The notes under the pieces were generated by a model. It was not told where the DNA came from, made no database searches, and saw nothing but the letters and a program-made list of their open reading frames with translations. 64,000 nt of DNA. Origin: RYN-133 sp963708645. GTDB lineage: Bacteria > Actinomycetota > Actinomycetes > Mycobacteriales > Jatrophihabitantaceae. Position 1 is the first letter of the stretch; each line of letters begins with the position of its first letter. A program made the translations under genes and the position numbers. Shown piece by piece: positions 7,765-15,252 of this stretch. Location: positions 1 through 64,000 of the forward strand of contig CAVPTA010000014.1 of the NCBI GenBank assembly GCA_963708645.1, given 5' to 3'.

Positions 7765-9455
7765 CGTTCGCGCGCCGAGTCGGCATGGCGCGCGACCTTG
7801 ATGGCCTCCGCGTCGGCACTGCGACGCTGTTGCGCACGCGTCTCGGCACGCACGTCGAGATCGAGCGCCTCTTCGTCGGACTCGAGTTGCAGTTGCAGCG
7901 CGCTGATCTGCGCCTCGGTCGAAATGCGTTGCCGCTCGAGGCGACGGCGTCTGGCCTCGATGCCTTCCTCGCGACGCAAGTCGTCCTCGGCCTGCTGCGC
8001 CTCGGCGATCTGTCGAGCCGTGCCCATGACCACCGCCCCCGAGCCGGAGTAGACATCGACGATCTCGACTCCCTCGGAAGAGATCGCGAACTCGCGCACC
8101 TGATTGGAATGGTTGGTGCCGCGCGCCTTGACCACTCGGATGCTGCGGTTGCGCTCACCGCTGTGTTCGACCGCGGCCAGGCTGATCCAGGCGTCGATGA
8201 TGCTCGATATGCCGACGTCGGAAATGTCGTCCTCCCGGATCGTCATCGTCGTGCACACCGCGGTGATCGAACGGTCCTTGAGCAGGTCGATGAGCCGCAG
8301 CAACATCGACTGGCGGTTACTCGTCATATCGGGGAAGGCGCTGATCGGGTCGACAACCACCATGTGCGGATCGAACTCGTCGATCTGATGCAAGATCATG
8401 GCCAGGTGCGCCTCGAGACCGTGCGCGGACGGACGGGTCGACTGGATGCGAAGGAGCCCCGAGTCGACATGTGGCTGCAGATCGATGCCGACCGAGCGCA
8501 GGTTGCGGGTCAGCTGCGCGGGCGACTCCTCGAACGCGAAGAGCACACCACGCTCACCGTTCGCGCAGCCGGCAGCCAGGAACGAGGCGCCGAGCGTCGT
8601 CTTGCCGGAACCGGGGGTGCCCGAGATCAGCACACTTCCGCCACGGAAGTACCCATCGCCGCCCATCATCGTGTCGAGCCGGGGCACGCCGGTGGAGACG
8701 CGCTCGAGCGAAGCGTCGTGGTCGAGGCGCAGCGACCCGACGGGCATCACGCGGAAGCCGTGGTCGTCGATCATGAACGGCGTCTCGTCGGCGCTGTGTC
8801 TTGACCCGCGGTACTTCACGATCCGCAACCGGCGGGTCGAGACCTCGTTCTCGACCCGATGGTCGAGCAGGATCACGCAGTCGGACACGTACTCCTCGAG
8901 GCCGTGGCGGGTCAGGGTGCCGTCGCCGCGTTCGGCCGTGATCACGGCCGTCACCTCACGCTCCTTGAGCCAGGTGAACAGGCGGCGCAGTTCCGATCTC
9001 AGGTTGGCCTGGTCCTGCAAGGCCGAGAAGAGCACTTCCAGGGAGTCGATGACGACACGTTTCGCGCCGACCGCGTCGATGGCTGCGCCGAGGCGGATGA
9101 ACAGTCCGTCGAGCCCGTAGGAACCGGTCTCTTCGATCTGCGACGGCTCGACCTGGACGAAATCGATGACCATGCGGCCGTCGCGCTGCAATGCGTCGAG
9201 GTCCCAGTTCAGGCTCGCTACATTCGCACCCAATTCTTCGGCGGTCTCCTCGAACGCGATGAACACACCCGGCTCGTCGTGGTCGAGGGCCCCGCGAACC
9301 AGGAACTGCATGCCCATCAGGGTCTTGCCGCAGCCTGCCGAACCGCACACGAGGGTTGGTCGGCCGGCGGGCAGACCACCGTGCGTCATCTCGTCCAGGC
9401 CCGGGATGCCGGTCAGGGTCTTCGGTATTGCCGTGAGCACGGCAGCTGACGCCAT
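7761..9455 (-). CDS. kaiC: KaiC-like double RecA ATPase
   Basis: A 564-residue two-domain KaiC homologue and first gene of the operon. CI carries Walker A GSAGCGKT (38-45), the catalytic Glu pair in IAFEE (69-70) and Walker B RVVIDS. CII carries GTPGSGKT (279-286), FAFEE (309-310) and MVVVDP. The CII region aligned with the cyanobacterial phosphorylation sites reads DISDVGISSIIDAWI. This gives Ser417-Ser418 in place of Ser431-Thr432, with Ser412 in place of Thr426, so autophosphorylation is plausible. A C-terminal charged, coiled-coil-prone extension (about 482-564) replaces the usual short KaiA-binding tail. No kaiA is seen. A GGGAAAG-type ribosome-binding region precedes the ATG. Confidence 0.93.
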   Translation of the reverse strand: MASAAVLTAIPKTLTGIPGLDEMTHGGLPAGRPTLVCGSAGCGKTLMGMQFLVRGALDHDEPGVFIAFEETAEELGANVASLNWDLDALQRDGRMVIDFVQVEPSQIEETGSYGLDGLFIRLGAAIDAVGAKRVVIDSLEVLFSALQDQANLRSELRRLFTWLKEREVTAVITAERGDGTLTRHGLEEYVSDCVILLDHRVENEVSTRRLRIVKYRGSRHSADETPFMIDDHGFRVMPVGSLRLDHDASLERVSTGVPRLDTMMGGDGYFRGGSVLISGTPGSGKTTLGASFLAAGCANGERGVLFAFEESPAQLTRNLRSVGIDLQPHVDSGLLRIQSTRPSAHGLEAHLAMILHQIDEFDPHMVVVDPISAFPDMTSNRQSMLLRLIDLLKDRSITAVCTTMTIREDDISDVGISSIIDAWISLAAVEHSGERNRSIRVVKARGTNHSNQVREFAISSEGVEIVDVYSGSGAVVMGTARQIAEAQQAEDDLRREEGIEARRRRLERQRISTEAQISALQLQLESDEEALDLDVRAETRAQQRRSADAEAIKVARHADSARER

Positions 9456-9543
9456 CGCCCCTGCTTTCCCTTGTCCGGGCTTACCCGCTAGTGGGGTGCG
9501 ATCGTACCCGGGGCCACCGCAGTAGGGGCCGTGGTGGGGCGTG

Positions 9544-10431
9544 TCAGCCGAAGCGGCCGTTCACGTAATCGGCGGTGCGCGGGTCGGCCGGTGCGTCGAA
9601 CACCTGCCGCGTTTCGCCTTCCTCGACGATGTGGCCGGGTGTATCCGCCGTCGCAAGGAAGAATGCACAGCGGTCCGAGATGCGGGCGGCCTGCTGCATG
9701 TTGTGCGTGACGATGACGATCGTGACCTGACCGCGCAGCTCGGTGATCGTGTCCTCGACGCGGCGGGTCGACGTCGGGTCCAGCGCCGAACACGGCTCGT
9801 CCATGAGCAGCACGTCCGGCGACACCGCGAGCGACCGTGCGATGCACAAGCGCTGCTGTTGCCCACCCGACAGGGCACCGCCGGGCTGGCGCAGCCGGTC
9901 GCGCACCTCGACCCACAGGCCCGCCCGGGTCAGACTGCGCTCGACGACCTCGTCCTTGTTCAGACCTCTGATGCCTGCCAGCTTCAGCCCGCTCGCCACG
10001 TTGTCGTAAATCGACATCGTCGGGAACGGGTTGGGCTTCTGGAACACCATGCCGATGCGACGTCGCACGTCGGCGGGCAGTCGCTTCGACTCGTAGATGT
10101 CCGCCCCGCCCAACAGCACCTCACCGGCGAGCGCCGCACCACGCGTCATCTCGTGCATGCGGTTGAGGATGCGTAGGAACGTCGACTTGCCACAGCCGGA
10201 CGGTCCGATCAGCGCGGTCACGCCGCCCGGACGCATGTCGAGCGACACGCGCTCGAGCACCTTGTGCGAACCGAACCACGCCGAGATCGCCTTCGCCTCG
10301 AGTCCGGCGAGCGGTCGCGCCGAAGGCAGCGGTCCGCTCACCCCCGGGGGCGTGTCGGCCGTCATGGGCGCAAACACCTGCGTCGCGCCATCGGCATGGC
10401 CGGCACCGTTCATCACGAGTCCATCAGTCAT
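9544..10431 (-). CDS. pstB: phosphate ABC transporter ATP-binding protein PstB
   Basis: ATPase subunit of the high-affinity phosphate importer and last gene of the pst operon. Walker A GPSGCGKST, Q-loop VFQKPNPFPTMS, ABC signature LSGGQQQRL, Walker B VLLMDEP and the switch His in IVTHNMQQA are all intact. PstB-specific features include NRMHEMTRGAALAGEVLLGG and PRTADYVNGRFG. It is 295 residues, longer than the usual 250-260, owing to about 45 low-complexity N-terminal residues before LEAKAISAWFG. Internal Met residues near the start could shorten it. It follows the sortase-like gene by 13 bases. Confidence 0.95.
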   Translation of the reverse strand: MTDGLVMNGAGHADGATQVFAPMTADTPPGVSGPLPSARPLAGLEAKAISAWFGSHKVLERVSLDMRPGGVTALIGPSGCGKSTFLRILNRMHEMTRGAALAGEVLLGGADIYESKRLPADVRRRIGMVFQKPNPFPTMSIYDNVASGLKLAGIRGLNKDEVVERSLTRAGLWVEVRDRLRQPGGALSGGQQQRLCIARSLAVSPDVLLMDEPCSALDPTSTRRVEDTITELRGQVTIVIVTHNMQQAARISDRCAFFLATADTPGHIVEEGETRQVFDAPADPRTADYVNGRFG

Positions 10432-10444
10432 CGAAACTGCTCTC

Positions 10445-11311
10445 TCAATACAGGTTGGGAAGTGCGCAGGCGGCGTTCTCGTACAGGTTCCAGACGACGG
10501 CGAGCACGAGCGGGGCCGCGCAGATGTACGTCGCGACCGGCGACCACCGCACGGCGGCGAAGGGGACGAGGATCGCGATGGCGAGCAGCGCCTGCGACCA
10601 CAGCAACGCCGACAGTGCGCTGGCTCCGAGGCCCCCGGCCATGCTGTCCTCCTCGGCCGGAATGGCCGGCCGCGCCGGACCGGCCGGCTGCGGGGTCGTC
10701 AGCAGATCGGCGCTCACGCTGACGCTCTGGTGCGGCCATCCGGTCGAGTCGGCGGTGGCGAGCACGAGCCGGTTCGCGGAGTTCGCCGGCGCGGGGTGGG
10801 TGGCGTCGCCGAAGGACGAGACTCGGTAGCGCGCTACCCCTTGCCCGGTCGTCGTCGTGATCACATCGCCTACCTGTAGCTGCATCAGATGCTCGAACGG
10901 GCCGCCGAAGCTGACCCGGCGTCCGTAGATGACGCTGACCCCGGTCTGGCCGGGCAGGACGGTGTCGCGCCGGTGCCCCGGACCAAGCGTCAGGTCCTGG
11001 GCGGAGGTGCCCTCGACCACGACCGTCTGACTGAGGCCGAGGCGAGGGATCGACAGCGCGGCGACCGGCGTCCCCGGCGACACCGGCCCGACCGGTGCGA
11101 CCGCCTGCGCGAGCGCGTACTGGAAGGTCTTGCGCAGGTTGGTCTGCGCCCGTTGCTCCGACAAGCTCGACAATCCGTAGATGTAGCCGAGGAATCCGAC
11201 CAGCAATGCCGCCAGCAGCATCACGGCGAGCCAGCCGGTCCGCCTCGGTCGCACGACGGGAGCAGGCTTCGACGCGCGCTTGGGCGGACGCTCGAGCGTT
11301 GCGCTACTCAT
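10445..11311 (-). CDS. sortase-fold membrane protein lacking catalytic residues
   Basis: A 288-residue membrane protein embedded in the pst operon; its start overlaps the preceding binding-protein gene by eight bases. An N-terminal transmembrane helix (about 28-48) is followed by an extracytoplasmic class-E-sortase-like domain: AALSIPRLGL, VVVEGTSAQDLTLGPGH, LPGQTGVSVIYGRRVSFGGPFEHL and LQVGDVITTTTGQG. Two C-terminal hydrophobic segments follow. The active site is gone. The sortase GHR motif is GRR (His lost), the TLTTC motif is LVLATAD (Cys replaced by Ala), and the late Arg is missing from SVSVSADLL. It is therefore unlikely to be a transpeptidase. A scaffold or transporter accessory role is inferred from context. 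Confidence 0.72.
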   Translation of the reverse strand: MSSATLERPPKRASKPAPVVRPRRTGWLAVMLLAALLVGFLGYIYGLSSLSEQRAQTNLRKTFQYALAQAVAPVGPVSPGTPVAALSIPRLGLSQTVVVEGTSAQDLTLGPGHRRDTVLPGQTGVSVIYGRRVSFGGPFEHLMQLQVGDVITTTTGQGVARYRVSSFGDATHPAPANSANRLVLATADSTGWPHQSVSVSADLLTTPQPAGPARPAIPAEEDSMAGGLGASALSALLWSQALLAIAILVPFAAVRWSPVATYICAAPLVLAVVWNLYENAACALPNLY

Positions 11312-12974
11312 TCGATGCTCGCCGTCTTCGCAGCCAGGTCAAGACGATGCCCGGCAGCGCAATCGCAGCGATGATGTCGAGTGCAGTGAGCATCGGCAGC
11401 AGCCAGTTCTTCGAGCTGGACGGGGTCTGCAGCGCGACTGGTACTGCGCCGGGAAGAGCCCCGACCGTCGCCCCGGGCGTCGCTACACCCAGACCGGTCT
11501 CCGGGTCGGTAGAGGTCGACGCAGTTGGTGACGGCACGGTCCCGAGTGGTTGCGACGAGACAGACTTGCCGGGCTTCACCTTGCCCGTCGACCCCTGGGT
11601 GGGAGCTGTCGTCGTCGGGCCGCCGGCCGCAGTGGTCTGCGTGGTCGTCGGCGGCGCCGCCGTCCCGCAGGTCAACGGCTGGCCGACCTTGTCGCACGGA
11701 TTCGGTTGCGGCGCGTCAACGAGCAGGTGGTTCACGCCGTTGGAGTACGTCGGGTTGTTACATCCGTTGAGTTGCGCCGTGTCGGGTGTCTTGACGTGGC
11801 CGGGAATGTTGTCCACCTGCTGGAATCCACCGACCACGAGGTTCTTCGGCAACGGCGAGTAGCCCAGGGCGCCGGCCTTCTGCTGCGCGCCGCACAGCAC
11901 GTAGTTCAACCACGTCGACAGCGTGGCGCCCTTCGAGGTGTCGAAGCGTGGCGGTGGACCGGCGTTGTTGCCGTTGATCTGACGATGAGCACGCGGAACG
12001 ATCAGATAGCTGTAGCTCGACAGCGGATAGGTGCGCGGGTCGGGGTTCGTGTACACCCCGTCAAGATCCTGCATGAGGAACGTCGGGCTCGCCGGGTTCT
12101 TGTCGATCACGGCCTTCGTCAATCCGATCGCGACGTTCGACGGTGTCGGTAGCGAGTAGTACCCCGCCTTATTGAGCACCTTCACGACCGGGATGTTGTT
12201 GTTCAGCGCGTACGCGTACTCGTCGTAGCCGATCGAACCCTCACCGAAGCTCGGTGACGAGATGTAACTGGCCACCTGGTCGGAACCGTTGCGCTGCACC
12301 GCACCGCTGAAGCCGGGATAGAACTCGGTCGGACCGCACCCCGCACCGCCGCCCTGCGCCTGGCAGAACGGTGTCCACAGCGACGGATACTCCTTCCACA
12401 TCCACCGGGTGAACATGTAACTCGCGCCGGAACCGTCCGACCGGGTGATCACGGTGATGTGCTGACTCGGCAGCGGAGCCCCGTAGTCGTGCGTGATCGC
12501 GGGATCGCTCCAGTCGGTGATCTTGCCGGTGAAGATCTTCGCGAGCGTCTCGCCGGACAGGCGCAGGTTCGTAATGCGCTTGCCGCCCACGACGAGGTTG
12601 TAGAGGAACGACGTCCCACCGGCGACGATCGGCACGTACGAGTAGGCATAGGACGACTGCTCCGTGCCGGCGCCGAACGGATCGGGCGAGGTGAGGAACG
12701 CGATGTCCGACGCGGCGAAGTCGGCCTGGTTAACGATGTAGTGCTGACGACCTGCGGCCGAACCGTCACCACTGAAGTTGATCGTGATGCCCTGCTGGTT
12801 GACGTCGCGGCTCCACTGGTCGATAGCGGGCTGCGCCCACGACGAACCGTCGCCGGACAGCGGCACGAAGCTCGTCGCCTGCGCCGTCGGCGCCGAGATC
12901 GAACAACCGAGCGCAGCTAGGACGAAGGTGCACGCCAACGCAAGCCAACGGCGACGTGACGGGTGGGTGGTCAT
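11304..12974 (-). CDS. PstS-like substrate-binding protein with C-terminal membrane anchor
   Basis: A 556-residue phosphate-binding-protein-like polypeptide. It has a Sec signal peptide (cleavage near AQA-TSF), then PstS hallmarks GDGSSWAQPAIDQW, NFSGDGSAAGRQ, DFAASDIAF, ITRSDGSGASYMFTRW and GSIGYDEYAYAL. A Thr/Pro/Ser-rich linker (about 440-520) leads to a C-terminal helix LLPMLTALDIIAAIALPGIV and a basic LRRRR tail, so the protein should be tethered on the outer face instead of being lipid-anchored. It starts with a one-base TGATG overlap after pstA and overlaps the sortase-like gene by eight bases. Ligand assignment to phosphate follows from PstS similarity and the operon. Confidence 0.85.
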   Translation of the reverse strand: MTTHPSRRRWLALACTFVLAALGCSISAPTAQATSFVPLSGDGSSWAQPAIDQWSRDVNQQGITINFSGDGSAAGRQHYIVNQADFAASDIAFLTSPDPFGAGTEQSSYAYSYVPIVAGGTSFLYNLVVGGKRITNLRLSGETLAKIFTGKITDWSDPAITHDYGAPLPSQHITVITRSDGSGASYMFTRWMWKEYPSLWTPFCQAQGGGAGCGPTEFYPGFSGAVQRNGSDQVASYISSPSFGEGSIGYDEYAYALNNNIPVVKVLNKAGYYSLPTPSNVAIGLTKAVIDKNPASPTFLMQDLDGVYTNPDPRTYPLSSYSYLIVPRAHRQINGNNAGPPPRFDTSKGATLSTWLNYVLCGAQQKAGALGYSPLPKNLVVGGFQQVDNIPGHVKTPDTAQLNGCNNPTYSNGVNHLLVDAPQPNPCDKVGQPLTCGTAAPPTTTQTTAAGGPTTTAPTQGSTGKVKPGKSVSSQPLGTVPSPTASTSTDPETGLGVATPGATVGALPGAVPVALQTPSSSKNWLLPMLTALDIIAAIALPGIVLTWLRRRRASNE

Positions 12975-14233
12975 CAGGCCTCACTCAACTGGGTTTGCAC
13001 TTGTTTGGCGCGACGATCGGTCGGAGCCGCAGACTTGCGCTTGGCGTCGCGTTGCATGCGCCGCCGCTGGCGCCGGGTCAGCTCTCCGGGGTTCTTGCCG
13101 CCGAGGAACCGGGCGAGGGCGAACAGCGCGAGCACCATGATCATCAAGGCGAGCCCGGCGCCGAACGCGCGCGACACCATTGTCGGCTGGGGGAACCGCA
13201 CGTAGCTGTAGATGTAGAGCGGCAGACTCACCTGCGGTCCCGAGAACGGGTTCGTGTTCATGCCACTCGTGAAGCCGGCGGTCAGCAGCACCGGGGAGGT
13301 CTCGCCGACTGCGCGCGCCATCGCCAGGATGACGGCGGTCGCGAGGCCCGACCGCGCGGTGGGCAACACGATCGTGAACACCGTGCGTGCCTGGCTCGCG
13401 CCGAGCGCGTACGACGCCTCGCGCAGACCGCCGGGGACGAGGCGCAGAATGACTTCCGCGCTGCGCGTGACGATCGGGATCATCATCACCGTGAGCGCGA
13501 GGGCTGCTGCGAATCCGCTCTGATCGAGGCCGAGCGAGAGGATCGCGAATGCGTAGATGAACAGACCGGCAATGATCTCCGGCAGCGCGGTCATCGCCTC
13601 GACGATGGTGCGCACCGGCCGCGCCAGCGGTCCGCCGACTTCGACGAGGAACAGCGCCGCGAACACGCCGAGCGGCACCGCGATCACCGTCGAGATCGCC
13701 ATCTGCTCGAGTGATCCGACCAGCGCATGCAACATGCCGCCGGACGTGAGCGGGTCGAGCGGTCCGGCGAGTGCCATCGTCTGGCTGAAGAAGTTGCTGT
13801 GGCGGATCGCGTCCCAACCGCGCAGCAGTACGTAACCGATCTGGTCGAGCACGATCGCGAGGACGAGCAGGCCGGCGCTCGCGACGACAACTCTCACGAG
13901 CTTGTCGAAAACAACGCGGCCGGGCCACTGCGTGCTGCACACGCCGGCATAGATCAGCAGGAAACTTGCATAACAGCACACCCAGAAACCCAACGCGCCC
14001 GACAGCGGGAGCACCCGCTCGTACAGCACCCACACCAGCCCGAGCGCGCCGAGAACCGCCCCGGTGATCGAGTAGGCGTCCTCGGCGGACACTGCACGGA
14101 CCTGGACTCGGCCCGGGCTGTCGGGTGTCTCGTCGACCGCCGCGGCATCGGTGTCCGGTTCAGCGCTTCCCGTGGGGACGGCGATGCGGGCAGTGTCGTC
14201 GGTACGGGCGCCGACAGTCTTGGTTGCGGCCAT
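12974..14233 (-). CDS. pstA: phosphate ABC transporter permease PstA
   Basis: Inner-membrane permease subunit of the phosphate importer, 419 residues from the chosen ATG. The binding-protein-dependent permease core has MISTVIAVPLGVFAALFLVE-like helices, ALPEIIAGLFIYAF, and the cytoplasmic EAA loop GGLREASYALGASQARTVF. About 130 N-terminal residues precede it, with two or three additional hydrophobic stretches. The C-terminus is very basic (RRQRRRMQRDAKRK). The start lies two bases beyond the pstC stop. The frame is open further upstream within pstC, but that part is a shadow. The gene ends in a TGATG overlap with the next binding-protein gene. Confidence 0.93.
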   Translation of the reverse strand: MAATKTVGARTDDTARIAVPTGSAEPDTDAAAVDETPDSPGRVQVRAVSAEDAYSITGAVLGALGLVWVLYERVLPLSGALGFWVCCYASFLLIYAGVCSTQWPGRVVFDKLVRVVVASAGLLVLAIVLDQIGYVLLRGWDAIRHSNFFSQTMALAGPLDPLTSGGMLHALVGSLEQMAISTVIAVPLGVFAALFLVEVGGPLARPVRTIVEAMTALPEIIAGLFIYAFAILSLGLDQSGFAAALALTVMMIPIVTRSAEVILRLVPGGLREASYALGASQARTVFTIVLPTARSGLATAVILAMARAVGETSPVLLTAGFTSGMNTNPFSGPQVSLPLYIYSYVRFPQPTMVSRAFGAGLALMIMVLALFALARFLGGKNPGELTRRQRRRMQRDAKRKSAAPTDRRAKQVQTQLSEA

Positions 14234-14235
14234 GA

Positions 14236-15252
14236 TCAGTCCGTCTGCGATCCGGACCGCGAGCGGCTTACGACGATCGAGGCCAGCGCGTTCACGACCA
14301 ACGTGATCACGAACAGCACGAGGCCGGACGCCATCAGCGCCGAGAGCATGTCCGGCGTCGACTCCTGATAGCGCAGCGCGATCGTCACTGCGATCGAGTT
14401 GCCGGAGTTCTCGAGGAGGTGCCACGCCAGGTTGTAGGTCGGCGACAGGATGAGTGCGAGTGCGATCGTCTCGCCCATCGCCCGTCCGAAGCCGAGCATG
14501 ATCGCGCCGATCATGCCGCCCCGTCCGTACGGCAGCACGACGGTGCGCACCATCCCCCACCGGCTCGCGCCGAGCGCGTACGCCGCCTCGCGTTCACCGA
14601 CCGGTGCGCGCGAGAAGACCTCGCGACTGATCGACGCGATGATCGGGATGACCATGAGCGATACGACGACGCCGCCGATGAAGGTCGACGACGTGAATGA
14701 GCTCGGCGTGTGGCCACCGCGCACAGCGAAGAACGGCAGCCACGACAGATGCTCCGCCATCCAACGGATCGTGCCGATGATGCGTGGCTGCAGGAAGAAC
14801 ACACCCCACAGGCCGTAGATGATGCTCGGCACAGCGGCCATGAGGTCGATCAATGCGATCAGCGGTTTGCGGAGCCGGTGCGGCGCGTACTCCGACACGA
14901 AGATCGCGGCGGCCAGCGCAACCGGCACGGCGATCACGAGCGCGATCAACGCGATGAGGATGCCGTTCGGAAGCGTGGACGCGATGCCGAAGCGGTTGGC
15001 AGCGGGGATCCAGGTCTTCGTCGTGAAGAAGCCGAACCCGGCCTTGCGGAATGCGCTGGCCGAGCGCAGCACGAGGAACAGCGCGATCAACCCCGTGATC
15101 AGCAGCACTGCACCGCCGGCTGAGCGCAGCGCGCCGCGGAACATGCGGTCACCGGACGACCGGGTCACCGCAATCGCGCGGGGCACGTCGTCATCGCTCG
15201 GCGGCTCCGACGGGGCTAGGAATCCGTCGAGCGGCGACGTCGTGCTGGTCAC
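14236..15252 (-). CDS. pstC: phosphate ABC transporter permease PstC
   Basis: Second permease subunit, 338 residues. It has an N-terminal cytoplasmic segment and six hydrophobic segments. PstC features are AGFGFFTTKTWIPAANRFG, AAVPSIIYGLWGVFFLQP and the EAA-type loop GEREAAYALGASRWGMVRTVVLPYG, followed by GFGRAMGETIALALI. The start overlaps the end of the large secreted protein gene by four bases (ATGA), and pstA follows two bases after the stop. Transport is expected to be driven by PstB on the cytoplasmic side. Confidence 0.94.
   Translation of the reverse strand: MTSTTSPLDGFLAPSEPPSDDDVPRAIAVTRSSGDRMFRGALRSAGGAVLLITGLIALFLVLRSASAFRKAGFGFFTTKTWIPAANRFGIASTLPNGILIALIALVIAVPVALAAAIFVSEYAPHRLRKPLIALIDLMAAVPSIIYGLWGVFFLQPRIIGTIRWMAEHLSWLPFFAVRGGHTPSSFTSSTFIGGVVVSLMVIPIIASISREVFSRAPVGEREAAYALGASRWGMVRTVVLPYGRGGMIGAIMLGFGRAMGETIALALILSPTYNLAWHLLENSGNSIAVTIALRYQESTPDMLSALMASGLVLFVITLVVNALASIVVSRSRSGSQTD

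Noticed and set aside
4990..9455. Presence of kaiA or a classical SasA/RpaA output in the kai locus
   Set aside because: No KaiA-like, histidine kinase or response-regulator gene lies next to the operon; the only output domain is PP2C/HATPase.
14234..14560. N-terminal extension of pstA into pstC
   Set aside because: This stretch is the shadow of pstC; ATG 14233, two bases after the pstC stop, gives a normal operon junction.
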